Assembly (NCBI GenBank): GCA_964410485.1
Contig: CAYPHJ010000014.1
Location: 1 to 62,044, forward strand
Reading direction: 5' to 3'
Origin: CAYPHJ01 sp964410485
Lineage (GTDB): Bacteria; Desulfobacterota; Binatia; UBA9968
Length of the DNA: 62,044 bases
Part shown: piece by piece, positions 33,238 through 42,096 of the stretch
Layout of the letters: every line of letters starts with the position of its first letter
How positions within the stretch are numbered: position 1 is the first letter of the stretch
Notes under the pieces: generated by a model
Databases searched by the model: none
Seen by the model: the letters and a program-made list of their open reading frames with translations, nothing else
Told to the model about the DNA's origin: nothing
Position numbers and translations under genes: made by a program

Positions 33238-35157
33238 ATGAGCTACGTCCACATAACGCCCAAAGTTGAAAACTTACGCAGGGCGCAGAGAGCTTTCGAG
33301 AAGCAGGTCCGCGCTCGAACGATCGAATCAGAAAAACTGCGCCAAGCACTGGCGGCAGACCTCTCCGCGGCGAGACGCTCTGCGGAACGGTCCCACCTGG
33401 TTTCGAAAATCACGGCGGGGATCCTGGCGGCGGATGACTTTGTATCCTGCCTCGGCGTTATCCTACGCAGGATCTGCGAGTACACCAACTGGTGTTGCGG
33501 AGAGGCGTGGCTTCCAAGCGAAGATGGAACGGCTCTGCGTTACGCCGGTGCCTGGCATGCGGAATCGGAGCCCCTCACTTCTTTCGAAAACGTCAGCCGC
33601 AACCTTCTGCTTTCCCCTGGCGAGGATTTGGCCGGGCGCGTCTGGCTGTCCCGCCGTCCGGAGTGGGTTGGGGACGTTGCAAAAAACCTCTTGGGCTCGC
33701 GCGCGGAAATCGCAGCACGGGCGGACTTCAAGGGATGTTTGGCCGTACCCGTTCTCGCCGGTGATCATCTCTTGTGCATACTCGACTTTTTCATGAACAA
33801 ACCGGACGATAACGATAGTGATTGGGTGGACATTGTCTCCGCCACAGGAAGCGAGTTAAGCGTCGCCCTAAAGCACAGGCAAGCTGATGATCAGCTACGG
33901 CGACTGCACGAGATTCGCGAGCTTGAAATGAAGAAGACCAACGAGCCTTTAGACGCTGAGATAGCGGAACGAAGCCGACAATATAGAGAGCTGGCGCGCC
34001 AGCACCGCACTCTGGCAGAGATCAGTCAAATAGCCTTAGGCGGAATAGAGCTCTTCCAGCTAATAGAAAAGGCCAGCGCGCTGGTTGCCCGGACTCTGGA
34101 CGTCGAGTTCTCAAAGATTCTTGAATTACTCCCGGATGGACAAAGCCTCCGCCTGCGGGCGGGCGTGGGGTGGAGAGATGGTTTGGTAGGACAGGCAACG
34201 TTGGAGGCGGACGTTCAGTCCCAGGCCAGTTATACGCTTTGTTCTGAGGACCCGATTATAGTCGACGACTTGCGCCGCGAGACGCGGTTCAGCGGAGCGC
34301 CCCTGCTCCACGAGCATGAAATTATCAGCGGCATGAGTGTCGTTATCCCGGGTCGCCGGCGGCCCTTCGGCGTGCTCGGCGTACACACCCGAACCCGCCG
34401 GATCTTCAGCAAAGATGAGGCGACCTTCTTGAAGGACGTTGCAAATGTGTTATCGCAGGCAATCGAACGCAAGACAGTCGAAGCACGGCTCCGCAAGTCG
34501 CGTGAGGATCTCCGTGCGCTCGCGGCGCGGCTTCAATCCGTGCGCGAGGAGGAAAGGACCCTGCTCGCCCGCGAAATTCATGACGAGTTTAGCGGCACCC
34601 TCGCAGAGTTGAAGATGGATCTCTCTTTGATTTCCAGCCGAATCGACCCGAAGGAAGCCGTCATCACGCAAAAAATCGGAACGATGAACGCGCTCATCGA
34701 TTCAACGTTGGACTCGGTTCGAAACGTCGCGGCCAGGCTCAGACCGGGAGTGCTCGATGACCTCGGTCTGATTGCGGCCATTGAATGGCAGGCGCGGGAT
34801 TTTCAGAAGCGCTTCGGAATACAATGCGAGCTCAATCTGGAGCCGGAAGAGCTTTGCCTCAAGCGAGAGCAAGCAACCGCGATCTTTCGAATTTTTCAAG
34901 AGACATTGACCAACGTCGCCCGCCATGCCAAAGCAACGACAGTTTGGATCACCCTGAAGGAGCAACCCGGCCAGCTAACTCTTAGCGTTCGAGACGATGG
35001 GCGCGGCATCAGCGAAGAGGAAATCTTCAGTTCCACTTCTTTAGGGCTGCTCGGGATGCGCGAGCGCGCGCTTGTTTTCGGCGGAGAGGTTCTGATCACC
35101 AGCGCGCCGCGGGAAGGCACAACCGTAACTCTGAAAATGCCCGCCAGAAGATTATAA
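33238..35157 (+). CDS. GAF-GAF sensor histidine kinase (NarL-partner, HisKA_3 type)
   Basis: A 639-residue soluble kinase with no TM segment. An N-terminal coiled coil (RRAQRAFEKQVRARTIESEK) is followed by GAF 1 (~60-200), a second coiled coil (~215-260), GAF 2 (~265-415), the HisKA_3 dimerisation domain with phospho-acceptor His448 in LLAREIHDEFSGTLAELKMD, and HATPase_c (FQETLTNVARHAKA N-box, RDDGRGI G1 box, GLLGMRERALVFGG). ATG at 33238 follows GTGGAGGCAAGC. It presumably senses a cytosolic signal through GAF and phosphorylates the regulator encoded 10 bp downstream. Confidence 0.93.
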   Translation: MSYVHITPKVENLRRAQRAFEKQVRARTIESEKLRQALAADLSAARRSAERSHLVSKITAGILAADDFVSCLGVILRRICEYTNWCCGEAWLPSEDGTALRYAGAWHAESEPLTSFENVSRNLLLSPGEDLAGRVWLSRRPEWVGDVAKNLLGSRAEIAARADFKGCLAVPVLAGDHLLCILDFFMNKPDDNDSDWVDIVSATGSELSVALKHRQADDQLRRLHEIRELEMKKTNEPLDAEIAERSRQYRELARQHRTLAEISQIALGGIELFQLIEKASALVARTLDVEFSKILELLPDGQSLRLRAGVGWRDGLVGQATLEADVQSQASYTLCSEDPIIVDDLRRETRFSGAPLLHEHEIISGMSVVIPGRRRPFGVLGVHTRTRRIFSKDEATFLKDVANVLSQAIERKTVEARLRKSREDLRALAARLQSVREEERTLLAREIHDEFSGTLAELKMDLSLISSRIDPKEAVITQKIGTMNALIDSTLDSVRNVAARLRPGVLDDLGLIAAIEWQARDFQKRFGIQCELNLEPEELCLKREQATAIFRIFQETLTNVARHAKATTVWITLKEQPGQLTLSVRDDGRGISEEEIFSSTSLGLLGMRERALVFGGEVLITSAPREGTTVTLKMPARRL

Positions 35158-35166
35158 AGTTGCGGC

Positions 35167-35796
35167 ATGACTAAAGTCTTGATCGCTGACGATCATCCGA
35201 TTTTTCGACGGGGGCTCAAAGATGTACTTCAAATGCAGGGAATAGAAGCCATTGGCGAGGCCGAAAACGGCTGGAAAGCCCTGGACATGGCTCGACACCA
35301 GCCATGGGATATCGTCATCTTGGATATCTCAATGTCCGGGATGAGCGCAATGGAGGTCCTGCATATCCTGAAACAAGAACAGCCGAGACTTCCGGTACTG
35401 ATCTTGAGCGCCCATCCTGAGGACCAATACGGTCTCAGGACAATCAAATCTGGCGCCGACGGCTACCTGACGAAAGAAAAAGCGCCCCAAGAATTGCTGC
35501 GGGCAGTCACTAAACTGCTACAGGGCGGGAAATACGTCAGCGACAGCCTGGCAGAAGAGCTGGCGTCCCATGTGCGAGCTGGAACAGACAAACAGCCTCA
35601 CGAGCTGTTGTCAGACCGCGAGTATGACATCATGTGTAAAATTGCTTCCGGCAAATCGCTCCGGGAGATCGCCCATGAGCTGGCGCTAAGTCCAAGGACG
35701 ATCAGCACCTACCGCACGCGCATGTTGGAAAAAATGCAAATGAAAACCAACGCTGATTTGATCCGCTATGCCCTGGAAAGAAAACTGATCGATTGA
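35167..35796 (+). CDS. NarL/LuxR-family response regulator
   Basis: A 209-residue response regulator. The receiver domain has TKVLIADDHPIFRRGLKDVL with the acidic pocket (D8/D9) and phospho-acceptor Asp53 in DIVILDISMSGMSAMEV. It also has ILSAHPEDQYGL (switch Ser) and GYLTKEKAPQELL (conserved Lys). The C-terminal LuxR-type HTH is LLSDREYDIMCKIASGKSLR, EIAHELALSPRTISTYR. The gap from the kinase gene is 9 bp, so this is a cognate pair on one transcript. Targets are unknown; the ABC operon converges on this gene from the other strand. Confidence 0.94.
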   Translation: MTKVLIADDHPIFRRGLKDVLQMQGIEAIGEAENGWKALDMARHQPWDIVILDISMSGMSAMEVLHILKQEQPRLPVLILSAHPEDQYGLRTIKSGADGYLTKEKAPQELLRAVTKLLQGGKYVSDSLAEELASHVRAGTDKQPHELLSDREYDIMCKIASGKSLREIAHELALSPRTISTYRTRMLEKMQMKTNADLIRYALERKLID

Positions 35797-35972
35797 AGCT
35801 GTCGATGACTTTCGCACCCTGAATATGATCGGCGAACCTGTAGTATTGCAACGGATAACCAGCGAGGAATCCATGCTACAGCTCGAGGAAAAGAACAAAG
35901 ACTTGGAGCACAGCAGAGTGAGGAAAGTTGCGCTTCTTGATTTGCATACCGCGACGACTCGGAACCGGCCGC

Positions 35973-36731
35973 TCAGCGCTGGCGCCGCTGCCACGGCAGT
36001 AATTGGGCCTGTAGTAGATCAAACAGCTGGTTCAACGTGTAACCGAGAACCGCCAGCGACAGCATACCTGCATACATCTGCGCTATTCTAAACCTGCGCT
36101 GTGAGTCGAGAATAAAGTAGCCGATGCCGTCGGTGCTGCCGACCATTTCTGAAATCACCACCAGAATGAGCGTGATGGGCAAACTCACGCGCAAGCCGGT
36201 CATGATCTGGGGCGAGCAGGCCGGCAGGATTACCTGCATGATCAGTTTTCCTCGTGGCAAACCGAAGGTTCTGGCGGTGAACAGGAGGACACGGTCGATG
36301 TTTTTAACGCCGTCGAGCGTGTTCAAGAGAATGGGCCAGGCGCATGAAAACGAAATCACAAAAATTTTCATTTGATCTCCCAACCCGAAGAACAACATTG
36401 CAACCGGGATGACGACCGGCGGCGGAATTGGCCGCGCCATTTCCACGATAACGTCCAACGCTCGATGGAGCGCATCGAAGAATCCCATTAGAATTCCCAA
36501 AGGAATGAAAACCATTGCGGCCAGCAGGTAGCCCGCGGCAGCGCGCCTGAGACTGGCGAGGATCTGAGCGGGAATATCCCCGGATCCGATCAGGCTGAAA
36601 AACGTACTGAGAATCCGGCTCGGAGCTGGAACGATCAAGGAATTGACCCACTCGGCCCATGACAACCCTTCCCAGACGAGCAACAAAGACAGCAGGAAAA
36701 GAATCCCATTCAGGCGTGAGTCGCGACGCAT
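35973..36731 (-). CDS. ABC transporter permease (SsuC/TauC-type)
   Basis: A 252-residue inner-membrane permease with six TM segments. The N-terminus is GILFLLSLLLVWEGLSWAEW. ASLRRAAAGYLLAAMVFIPL leads into the core and the EAA loop is ARTFGLPRGKLIMQVILPAC. VISEMVGSTDGIGYFILDSQ follows the loop, a phrase typical of nitrate/sulfonate/taurine permeases. It is the last gene of the operon. Its start is 1 bp beyond the stop of the second permease gene, and the two probably form a heterodimer. Confidence 0.9.
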   Translation of the reverse strand: MRRDSRLNGILFLLSLLLVWEGLSWAEWVNSLIVPAPSRILSTFFSLIGSGDIPAQILASLRRAAAGYLLAAMVFIPLGILMGFFDALHRALDVIVEMARPIPPPVVIPVAMLFFGLGDQMKIFVISFSCAWPILLNTLDGVKNIDRVLLFTARTFGLPRGKLIMQVILPACSPQIMTGLRVSLPITLILVVISEMVGSTDGIGYFILDSQRRFRIAQMYAGMLSLAVLGYTLNQLFDLLQAQLLPWQRRQR

Positions 36732-36732
36732 C

Positions 36733-37518
36733 TCACATGACCTCTCGCGCCCTCATCCCGTGGCTCCACTTCATGGCCTTGGCCTCCAGCGCGACAAAAG
36801 CTCGATTGATCAGATAACCCAGCATCGCAACCAGGACGACCCCGGCGTACATTTGGGTGATTCTCAGCGAGCGCTCCTCATCCAAAATAAAAAACCCCAA
36901 ACCTCTGTTGCCGGCGATCATCTCGGCCGTCGTCACGAGAATCAAGGAAATCGCCAAGCTGATGCGCAGTCCCGTAACTATGTAAGCCGAAGCCGCGGGC
37001 AAAATGATCCGCTTCAAGATGTGCCAACGACCGAGCCCAAAGGTGCGCCCCGTCTGGACCAATAAAGGATCCACAGTTCGTACTCCGTCGATGGTGTTGA
37101 CCAGGATAGGCCAGAGGCTTGCATAAGCTGTGACGGCAACGATCATTGCATCGCCGATGCCCAGCAACAGCAGAGCCACCGGAATGATTGCCACCGAAGG
37201 CATCGGGCGCAAAAACTCGATCAGCGTCTCGAAAAGGCTGTGGACGACCCTGAAGTAGCCTAACACGATGCCGGCGCTGACCGCCGCCACGGCCGCAATC
37301 GAATATCCGGCGAGAAAGCGACCCAGAGAAGGCAATAGATGTTTGAGGATTTCTCCAGAGATCAGCAAGCGCGCTAGCGAAAGAACAATTTCACTGGGCG
37401 GCGGTAAATAAAAATGCAGCCACTCGCTCAGGCCAGAGCCGATCTCCCACAAGACGATGAGCGCGGCCAGCGTAAGCCAACCCAGCCAGTTAATACGTCG
37501 CAGGCGCAAATCATTCAT
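36733..37518 (-). CDS. ABC transporter permease (SsuC/TauC-type)
   Basis: A 261-residue paralogue of the downstream permease. It has RINWLGWLTLAALIVLWEIG, SLGRFLAGYSIAAVAAVSAG, IIPVALLLLGIGDAMIVAVT, the EAA loop GRTFGLGRWHILKRIILPAA and TTAEMIAGNRGLGFFILDEE. Six TM segments. ATG start at 37518. It is separated from the ATPase gene by 84 bp filled with CTCGAAAC words and from the next permease by 1 bp. Most related systems use a permease homodimer, so two different permeases is a mild oddity. Confidence 0.9.
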   Translation of the reverse strand: MNDLRLRRINWLGWLTLAALIVLWEIGSGLSEWLHFYLPPPSEIVLSLARLLISGEILKHLLPSLGRFLAGYSIAAVAAVSAGIVLGYFRVVHSLFETLIEFLRPMPSVAIIPVALLLLGIGDAMIVAVTAYASLWPILVNTIDGVRTVDPLLVQTGRTFGLGRWHILKRIILPAASAYIVTGLRISLAISLILVTTAEMIAGNRGLGFFILDEERSLRITQMYAGVVLVAMLGYLINRAFVALEAKAMKWSHGMRAREVM

Positions 37519-37529
37519 GCCGCAGTAGC

Positions 37530-37597
37530 CCGGTCGCGAGTCTCGCGTCTCGGGTTGGGAGACAACTCGAAACTCGAAACCCGAAACTCGAAACTGG
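37530..37597. repeat. CTCGAAAC word array
   Basis: CGAGTCTCGCGTCTCGGG followed by CTCGAAACTCGAAACCCGAAA. Related words are at 38465-38500 and 32443-32462. The array fills the gap between the ATPase and permease genes of one operon, so it would be transcribed and could influence relative expression. Confidence 0.55.
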
Positions 37598-37602
37598 CGT
37601 TT

Positions 37603-38382
37603 TCAACCGCCGGCTGGATTACTGATGCGCTGGTAGATGGCGTTGCGCAGTTCCATAAACCGGCTCTGGCCGCGGGTGGCGACCTGATGGCGCGGCCGCA
37701 CAAAATCAATTGTTAATTCCTCGATGGTGCGCGATGGCCGGCTGCTTAAGATCCAGATGCGATCCGAAAGATAGATAGCCTCTTCGATGTCGTGTGTAAT
37801 AAAGAGAATTGTCGTACCGAGCTGTTGCCACACCCTCAGTAGCGTGTCTTCCAGCTCCAGACGCGTCAGCGCGTCGAGCGATCCGAATGGTTCGTCCATG
37901 AGCAGCACCTCAGGCTCGTACGCCAGCGCCCGCGCAATGGCGACGCGCTGTTGCATTCCCCCGGAAAGCTCCCAGGGATGATGATGCTCAAAACCCTTCA
38001 ACCCGACGAGCTCAATCAAGGCGGTCGCCTTGTGCTTCGCCTCTTCGCGCGCAACCTTGCCCTTGGCTTCGATGCCGAAAAGTACATTGCCCAGCACCGT
38101 TCTCCAGGCGAATAACGATCTGTTGAACTCTTGAAATACGAGCACCAGACTGGCCGGCGGCTGTCGTACTTCCATACCGTGCAGCAAGACGCGACCCGAT
38201 GTGGGAGCTATGAGCCCGGCAATGCACATCAGGAGTGTGGTCTTGCCGCAACCCGAAGGTCCGACAAACGAAACAAATTCGCGCGACTCCACAGAGCAAG
38301 AGATCTCACCAATTGCTTCTGTGATGGCACCACCCAGTTGCCTATAGCTTTTGGCAAGTCGCTGGACTTCTAGAATGGGCAT
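37603..38382 (-). CDS. ABC transporter ATP-binding protein (SsuB/TauB-type)
   Basis: A 259-residue nucleotide-binding subunit. Walker A is GPSGCGKTTLLMCIAG, the Q-loop region LVLVFQEFNRSLFAW, the signature LSGGMQQRVAIARALAYEP, Walker B VLLMDEPFGSLDALTR, and the switch His is in TILFITHDIEEAIYLSDRIW. The length and the DALTRLELEDTLLRVWQQLG stretch place it with nitrate/sulfonate/taurine importers. Energises the two permeases downstream. Confidence 0.94.
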   Translation of the reverse strand: MPILEVQRLAKSYRQLGGAITEAIGEISCSVESREFVSFVGPSGCGKTTLLMCIAGLIAPTSGRVLLHGMEVRQPPASLVLVFQEFNRSLFAWRTVLGNVLFGIEAKGKVAREEAKHKATALIELVGLKGFEHHHPWELSGGMQQRVAIARALAYEPEVLLMDEPFGSLDALTRLELEDTLLRVWQQLGTTILFITHDIEEAIYLSDRIWILSSRPSRTIEELTIDFVRPRHQVATRGQSRFMELRNAIYQRISNPAGG

Positions 38383-38512
38383 GACTCACAGGCGGTCGGT
38401 GAGCTAATTCTGCATGGTGCTTGCCACTTTCGAAGGACGTAATCAGAACTTCGCCGGTGAATTAACTCGAGACTCGAAACCCGGGACTCGAAACTGCGAA
38501 GCGCAGCTTCGC

Positions 38513-39475
38513 CTACCCCTTGGCAGCCAAAGGACTCACCACCTCCTTGGCTTGAAAGGGGCGAGCTATCAACTTGTATTTGTGCGTGAGATCGATGGTC
38601 ACCTGTACGTCTTTAAGCGATATACCCTTCTCAAAAACCGGCAGCGCGATCTTGCTTGCCAGCTCGGGTTTCAAACCAGCCCATTTGATCATGGCCTTTC
38701 GGGTTCCGTCCAGATCCGCATGTATCGCATCGATGCCGCGATTAATGGCGCGCACAAACGCCTCCGCCTCGCTTTTGTTCCTCTGTATCCATTTTTCCGA
38801 AGCAAACCAACTGGCGATCAAAAATTTCGGCACCACTTCCCCCCATGGATGAGCCAGCACGCGGGCAACGCCTTTTTCCACAGATGCCGTGACAAACGGC
38901 TCATGCACGCTAGCGGCATCGACCCGCCCGCCAACCAGCGCAGGCTCCATCTGTGGAAAAGGCACTTCGACGAATTTTACTTTGCTGGAATCGGCTCCGT
39001 TCTTGTCGAGCCACGCCATTGCCATGAGATGAACGATGTTGTTCAACGTGTTCACTGCAACGGTTTTTCCTTGCAAGTCCTTGGCGTGTTTGATCGGGGA
39101 AGCCTTGCCGACCAGGATGGCGTGCGTGTCATTTGTTCCCTTAACATTGGTGGCTCCGCCCGCGATTAGCTTGAAACCAAAACCCTCAACATGCGCCTGA
39201 TAGAGGGAAATCACGTTGGTCCAGCCAAACTGCAGGTCGCCGGAAGTGACACCTTGTAAGATTACGGCACCGCCGGCCATCGGAACGGTTTCCAGTGTAA
39301 GTCCCTCGGCTTTAAAAAACCCCTTTTCCACCGCCATGAACAGCGCTGCGTTATCAACGATTCTCATGTAGCCGAGCTTGCCTTTGAATTGAGCGAGGCT
39401 GAGCGATGGCGCAAGCGGCAAAGTTGCCGTCGCCAACGCGACTTTTACGAGAAACTGTCGTCGTGTGGTTCCCAT
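38513..39475 (-). CDS. ABC transporter substrate-binding protein (SsuA/TauA/NMT1-like), Tat signal
   Basis: A 320-residue periplasmic binding protein. The N-terminus TTRRQFLVKVALATATLPLA is a twin-arginine signal, with predicted cleavage near LSLAQ. Mature domain: YMRIVDNAALFMAVEKGFFK, GGAVILQGVTSGDLQFGWTN, LQGKTVAVNTLNNIVHLMAM, VEVPFPQMEPALVGGRVDAA and VRAINRGIDAIHADLDGTRK. This is the NMT1/THI5-like fold. ATG start with TAAAGGAGAATAGCT upstream. It lies directly upstream of the ATPase gene. Tat export suggests folding before export; the ligand is unknown (small sulfonate, carboxylate or similar). Confidence 0.92.
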   Translation of the reverse strand: MGTTRRQFLVKVALATATLPLAPSLSLAQFKGKLGYMRIVDNAALFMAVEKGFFKAEGLTLETVPMAGGAVILQGVTSGDLQFGWTNVISLYQAHVEGFGFKLIAGGATNVKGTNDTHAILVGKASPIKHAKDLQGKTVAVNTLNNIVHLMAMAWLDKNGADSSKVKFVEVPFPQMEPALVGGRVDAASVHEPFVTASVEKGVARVLAHPWGEVVPKFLIASWFASEKWIQRNKSEAEAFVRAINRGIDAIHADLDGTRKAMIKWAGLKPELASKIALPVFEKGISLKDVQVTIDLTHKYKLIARPFQAKEVVSPLAAKG

Positions 39476-39514
39476 AGCTATTCTCCTTTAATCATAGACT
39501 AACAGGCCGGCCCG

Positions 39515-40888
39515 CTATTTGGCAGGGGCGCGCAAGCGGTATCTTTTGATCTTGTTTTGGAGCGTGGCGCGACTAATGCCGAGCGATCGTGCCGCTCGCG
39601 TAATATTCCAACCCGTATGCGTCAAGGCATCCACAATGATGCTTTTTTCCGCAAACCCGCTTGTCTCCCGTGCGATATCTTTCAAATCCTTGGCCTTGTT
39701 CTCAACCCCGCCGGCATTGTCACGCATCTCCGGCGGCAAGTCAGCCACGTCCAAAATTTCCGTTGTGGAGACCACCATCATTCTCTGCATCACGTTCTCC
39801 AGTTCGCGGACATTGCCCGGCCAACTGTACGCCATCATCAAAGCCCTGGCCTCACGGCTTATACCCTTCACCTGTTTGTTTGTCTTCTGGTTGTACTTGT
39901 CGACGAAATGGGCCACAAGCAACGGGATATCCTCGATTCGCTCACGCAATGGTGGAATGCGCATCGGGATCACATTGAGCCGGTAATAGAGATCGCCGCG
40001 AAAACGCCCATTCTTGATCAGCTCCCCGAGATTTTGATTGGTGGCCGCGATAATTCTCACATCGACGGCGATCGACCGATTGTCTCCAAGTCTCCGGATA
40101 GAGCGTTCCTCGAGCACGCGCAAAAGTTTCACCTGGATCTGAATCGAGGCCTCACCAATCTCGTCGAGAAAAAAAGTCCCCCCATTCGCCTCCTCAAAGA
40201 GGCCTTTTCGTGCCGTGTCGGCGCCGGTGAAAGCGCCTTTGACATGGCCAAACAGCTCGTTTTCCAAAAGCTGCTCGGGGAACGCGGCGCAATTGACCGA
40301 CACAAACGGCCCGTTGGCGCGCAAGCTGGCGGCGCAGATCGCCCGCGCAATCAGCTCCTTCCCCGTGCCACTCTCGCCGGTAATCAGCACAGTACTGTCG
40401 CTCTCCGCAATTCGTGGCAGCACGTGGGAGAGCTGGCGCATAGGTTCGCTCTGTCCCACAATTCCAGCGATGCCGAAGGCGCTCTTGACCTCGAGCCGCA
40501 AGCGGCGCACTTCCTCTTTGAGCCGGCTCGTCTCGAGAGCATTACGCACCCGGAGCAAGATCTCATCGACTTGGAACGGCTTGGTAATAAAATCGAATGC
40601 CCGCAGTTTCATTGCACCGACTGCCGCTTCGATCGTGCCGAATCCGCTCACGACGATCACTTCCACGTCGGGATTCATTTGTTTCGCCAGCCGCAGGATA
40701 TCCAACCCGGAGACGGGCTCCATCATGAGATCCGTGATCACCAGGTCAAAAACGTCTCGCCCCAACTGCTCGACGGCTTCCTGGCCTCCCGCTACCTCGG
40801 TGATCGCGTACCGCTCACGCCGGAGTAGGTTGGCAAGGCTTTTTCGCATCTCCGGCTCATCGTCGACCACAAGTATTTTCGCCGTCAT
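39515..40888 (-). CDS. Sigma-54-dependent response regulator (NtrC family)
   Basis: A 457-residue NtrC-type regulator. The receiver has AKILVVDDEPEMRKSLANLL with D9/D10 and phospho-acceptor Asp53 (LVITDLMMEPVSG), plus FITKPFQVDEILLRV. The AAA+ domain has Walker A LITGESGTGKELIA, the sigma-54 contact loop KGAFTGADTARKG, Walker B GGTFFLDEIGE, then LRVLEERSIRRLGDN. The C-terminal Fis-type HTH is WNITRAARSLGISRATLQNK. It sits inside the ABC operon, 27 bp after the upstream binding-protein gene and 39 bp before the next. No cognate kinase is adjacent. Confidence 0.94.
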   Translation of the reverse strand: MTAKILVVDDEPEMRKSLANLLRRERYAITEVAGGQEAVEQLGRDVFDLVITDLMMEPVSGLDILRLAKQMNPDVEVIVVSGFGTIEAAVGAMKLRAFDFITKPFQVDEILLRVRNALETSRLKEEVRRLRLEVKSAFGIAGIVGQSEPMRQLSHVLPRIAESDSTVLITGESGTGKELIARAICAASLRANGPFVSVNCAAFPEQLLENELFGHVKGAFTGADTARKGLFEEANGGTFFLDEIGEASIQIQVKLLRVLEERSIRRLGDNRSIAVDVRIIAATNQNLGELIKNGRFRGDLYYRLNVIPMRIPPLRERIEDIPLLVAHFVDKYNQKTNKQVKGISREARALMMAYSWPGNVRELENVMQRMMVVSTTEILDVADLPPEMRDNAGGVENKAKDLKDIARETSGFAEKSIIVDALTHTGWNITRAARSLGISRATLQNKIKRYRLRAPAK

Positions 40889-40915
40889 GCTTTAACCTTT
40901 TTCGTAAAGACCGGT

Positions 40916-41797
40916 CTAGGCAGATAAGCCTGTGGCCTCGGCCCAGTAGCTTGTGTCGACAAACCGCTCCACCGGGCTGAACGGCGGGTTGTATACCCCC
41001 ATCTCTTTTCTCAGCTCAATGACCCCGAGCAGCGCTGCTCGATTGATACGCGCTTTGGGCACGACCTTTTGATAAGCCTGTTCCGCTGCGGCGCGTGTAA
41101 AGCCTTCCTTTTCCACGAGGAGTTCGAGAGTGGCGGCGCGGTTCTGGGGCTCAAGAAGCCAGTCCGTCGCCGCCACCCAGGCTCGAATGAACCGCACCAC
41201 GAGCTCGCGGTGACTCATCAACCAACTTCTAAGCGCCCAGCCGCACGTGAGCGGCCAATGCGGGACATAGTCGTCTGCCGACGCCAGCAAAACGCCGCCG
41301 GCGGCCACTGCTCTGTCGGACGCCGGCGGGGTCAACATCGCTGCCGAGACACGCTTCTCGAGAAAAGCCTCGAGCCGCTTCGGGGAGCTCCCAATGATCT
41401 CGACCTGGTACTCGTTCTCTTCGATCTTGTGAGTTCGTAGTATTTTTTTCCTGATCAGATCGAGATTGGAGTCGCCGGGATCCCCCGCCAAGAGGTTGCC
41501 ACGCAATTGCGCAAGGGATCTCACATTCGGCTGGCCAATCAAATAGGCGGTGAGCCCCTCCTCCGCCTGCATAAACAGGAGATAATCCGTTCCGTCCGTT
41601 GTGGTGCGAGCAATCATGGTGTCAGCGCTGCTGAGCGTCAGATCCCATCTCCCCTCAGCCATGCCCTGGTTATGATCCGGCGCATAGGTTGCCTGGTGAA
41701 AGTTGATTTCCAGGCCTGCTCTTTCAAAGAAGCCTTTGTATGCCGCCACGAGGTAAGGCGGCCTGCGTTGGTAGCCGGTAACATTGAGGATATCCAT
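40916..41797 (-). CDS. SsuA/THI5-like substrate-binding-fold protein without signal peptide
   Basis: A 293-residue protein of the NMT1/THI5-like fold. It has MDILNVTGYQRRPPYLVAAY, KGFFERAGLEINFHQATYAP, GMAEGRWDLTLSSADTMIAR, AQLRGNLLAGDPGDSNLDLI and GSSPKRLEAFLEKRVSAAML. Unlike the second binding protein of the operon it has no signal peptide. ATG at 41797 is used because GGGAGGTACGCCC precedes it; the ATG at 41810-41812 lies before that Shine-Dalgarno. It is the first gene of the operon, before the sigma-54 regulator. It may be a cytosolic ligand sensor or an enzyme on the same fold rather than a transport receptor. Confidence 0.82.
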   Translation of the reverse strand: MDILNVTGYQRRPPYLVAAYKGFFERAGLEINFHQATYAPDHNQGMAEGRWDLTLSSADTMIARTTTDGTDYLLFMQAEEGLTAYLIGQPNVRSLAQLRGNLLAGDPGDSNLDLIRKKILRTHKIEENEYQVEIIGSSPKRLEAFLEKRVSAAMLTPPASDRAVAAGGVLLASADDYVPHWPLTCGWALRSWLMSHRELVVRFIRAWVAATDWLLEPQNRAATLELLVEKEGFTRAAAEQAYQKVVPKARINRAALLGVIELRKEMGVYNPPFSPVERFVDTSYWAEATGLSA

Positions 41798-42096
41798 GGG
41801 CGTACCTCCCATGTCTAGCCGTATACCACAACCTTGTGCTCAGGCTCCAGAATTATGACCGAGGACCGACGACTGGGGACTGGTAGCAGCTAACCACCGC
41901 GTTTTGGTACGGAACCTGCGCTGATTCAATCAGCTTCTCCAGATAACAGGGGATGGACCCGCCCAAGAAAAGCAGCACCAAAGGCTAAAAAGCTGCTAGA
42001 ACTGGTTTTCTCAACGTGAACACAGGGGCAGGTCTGCTACCTGCCCCTGTAAAGTGGCGCGTGGCGTTATGACTCAAGCAAGCTGAGCAATGCCGG
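41798..42096. other. Intergenic region upstream of the ABC operon
   Basis: Has a short GACCGAGGACCGACGACTGG array (41857-41883) and no supported gene. A sigma-54 promoter (GGCAC-N5-TTGCW) would be expected here; I could not find a convincing match by eye. Confidence 0.4.

Noticed and set aside
39557..40828. 423-residue plus-strand ORF
   Set aside because: Antisense to the NtrC-type gene, which has all motifs of its family.
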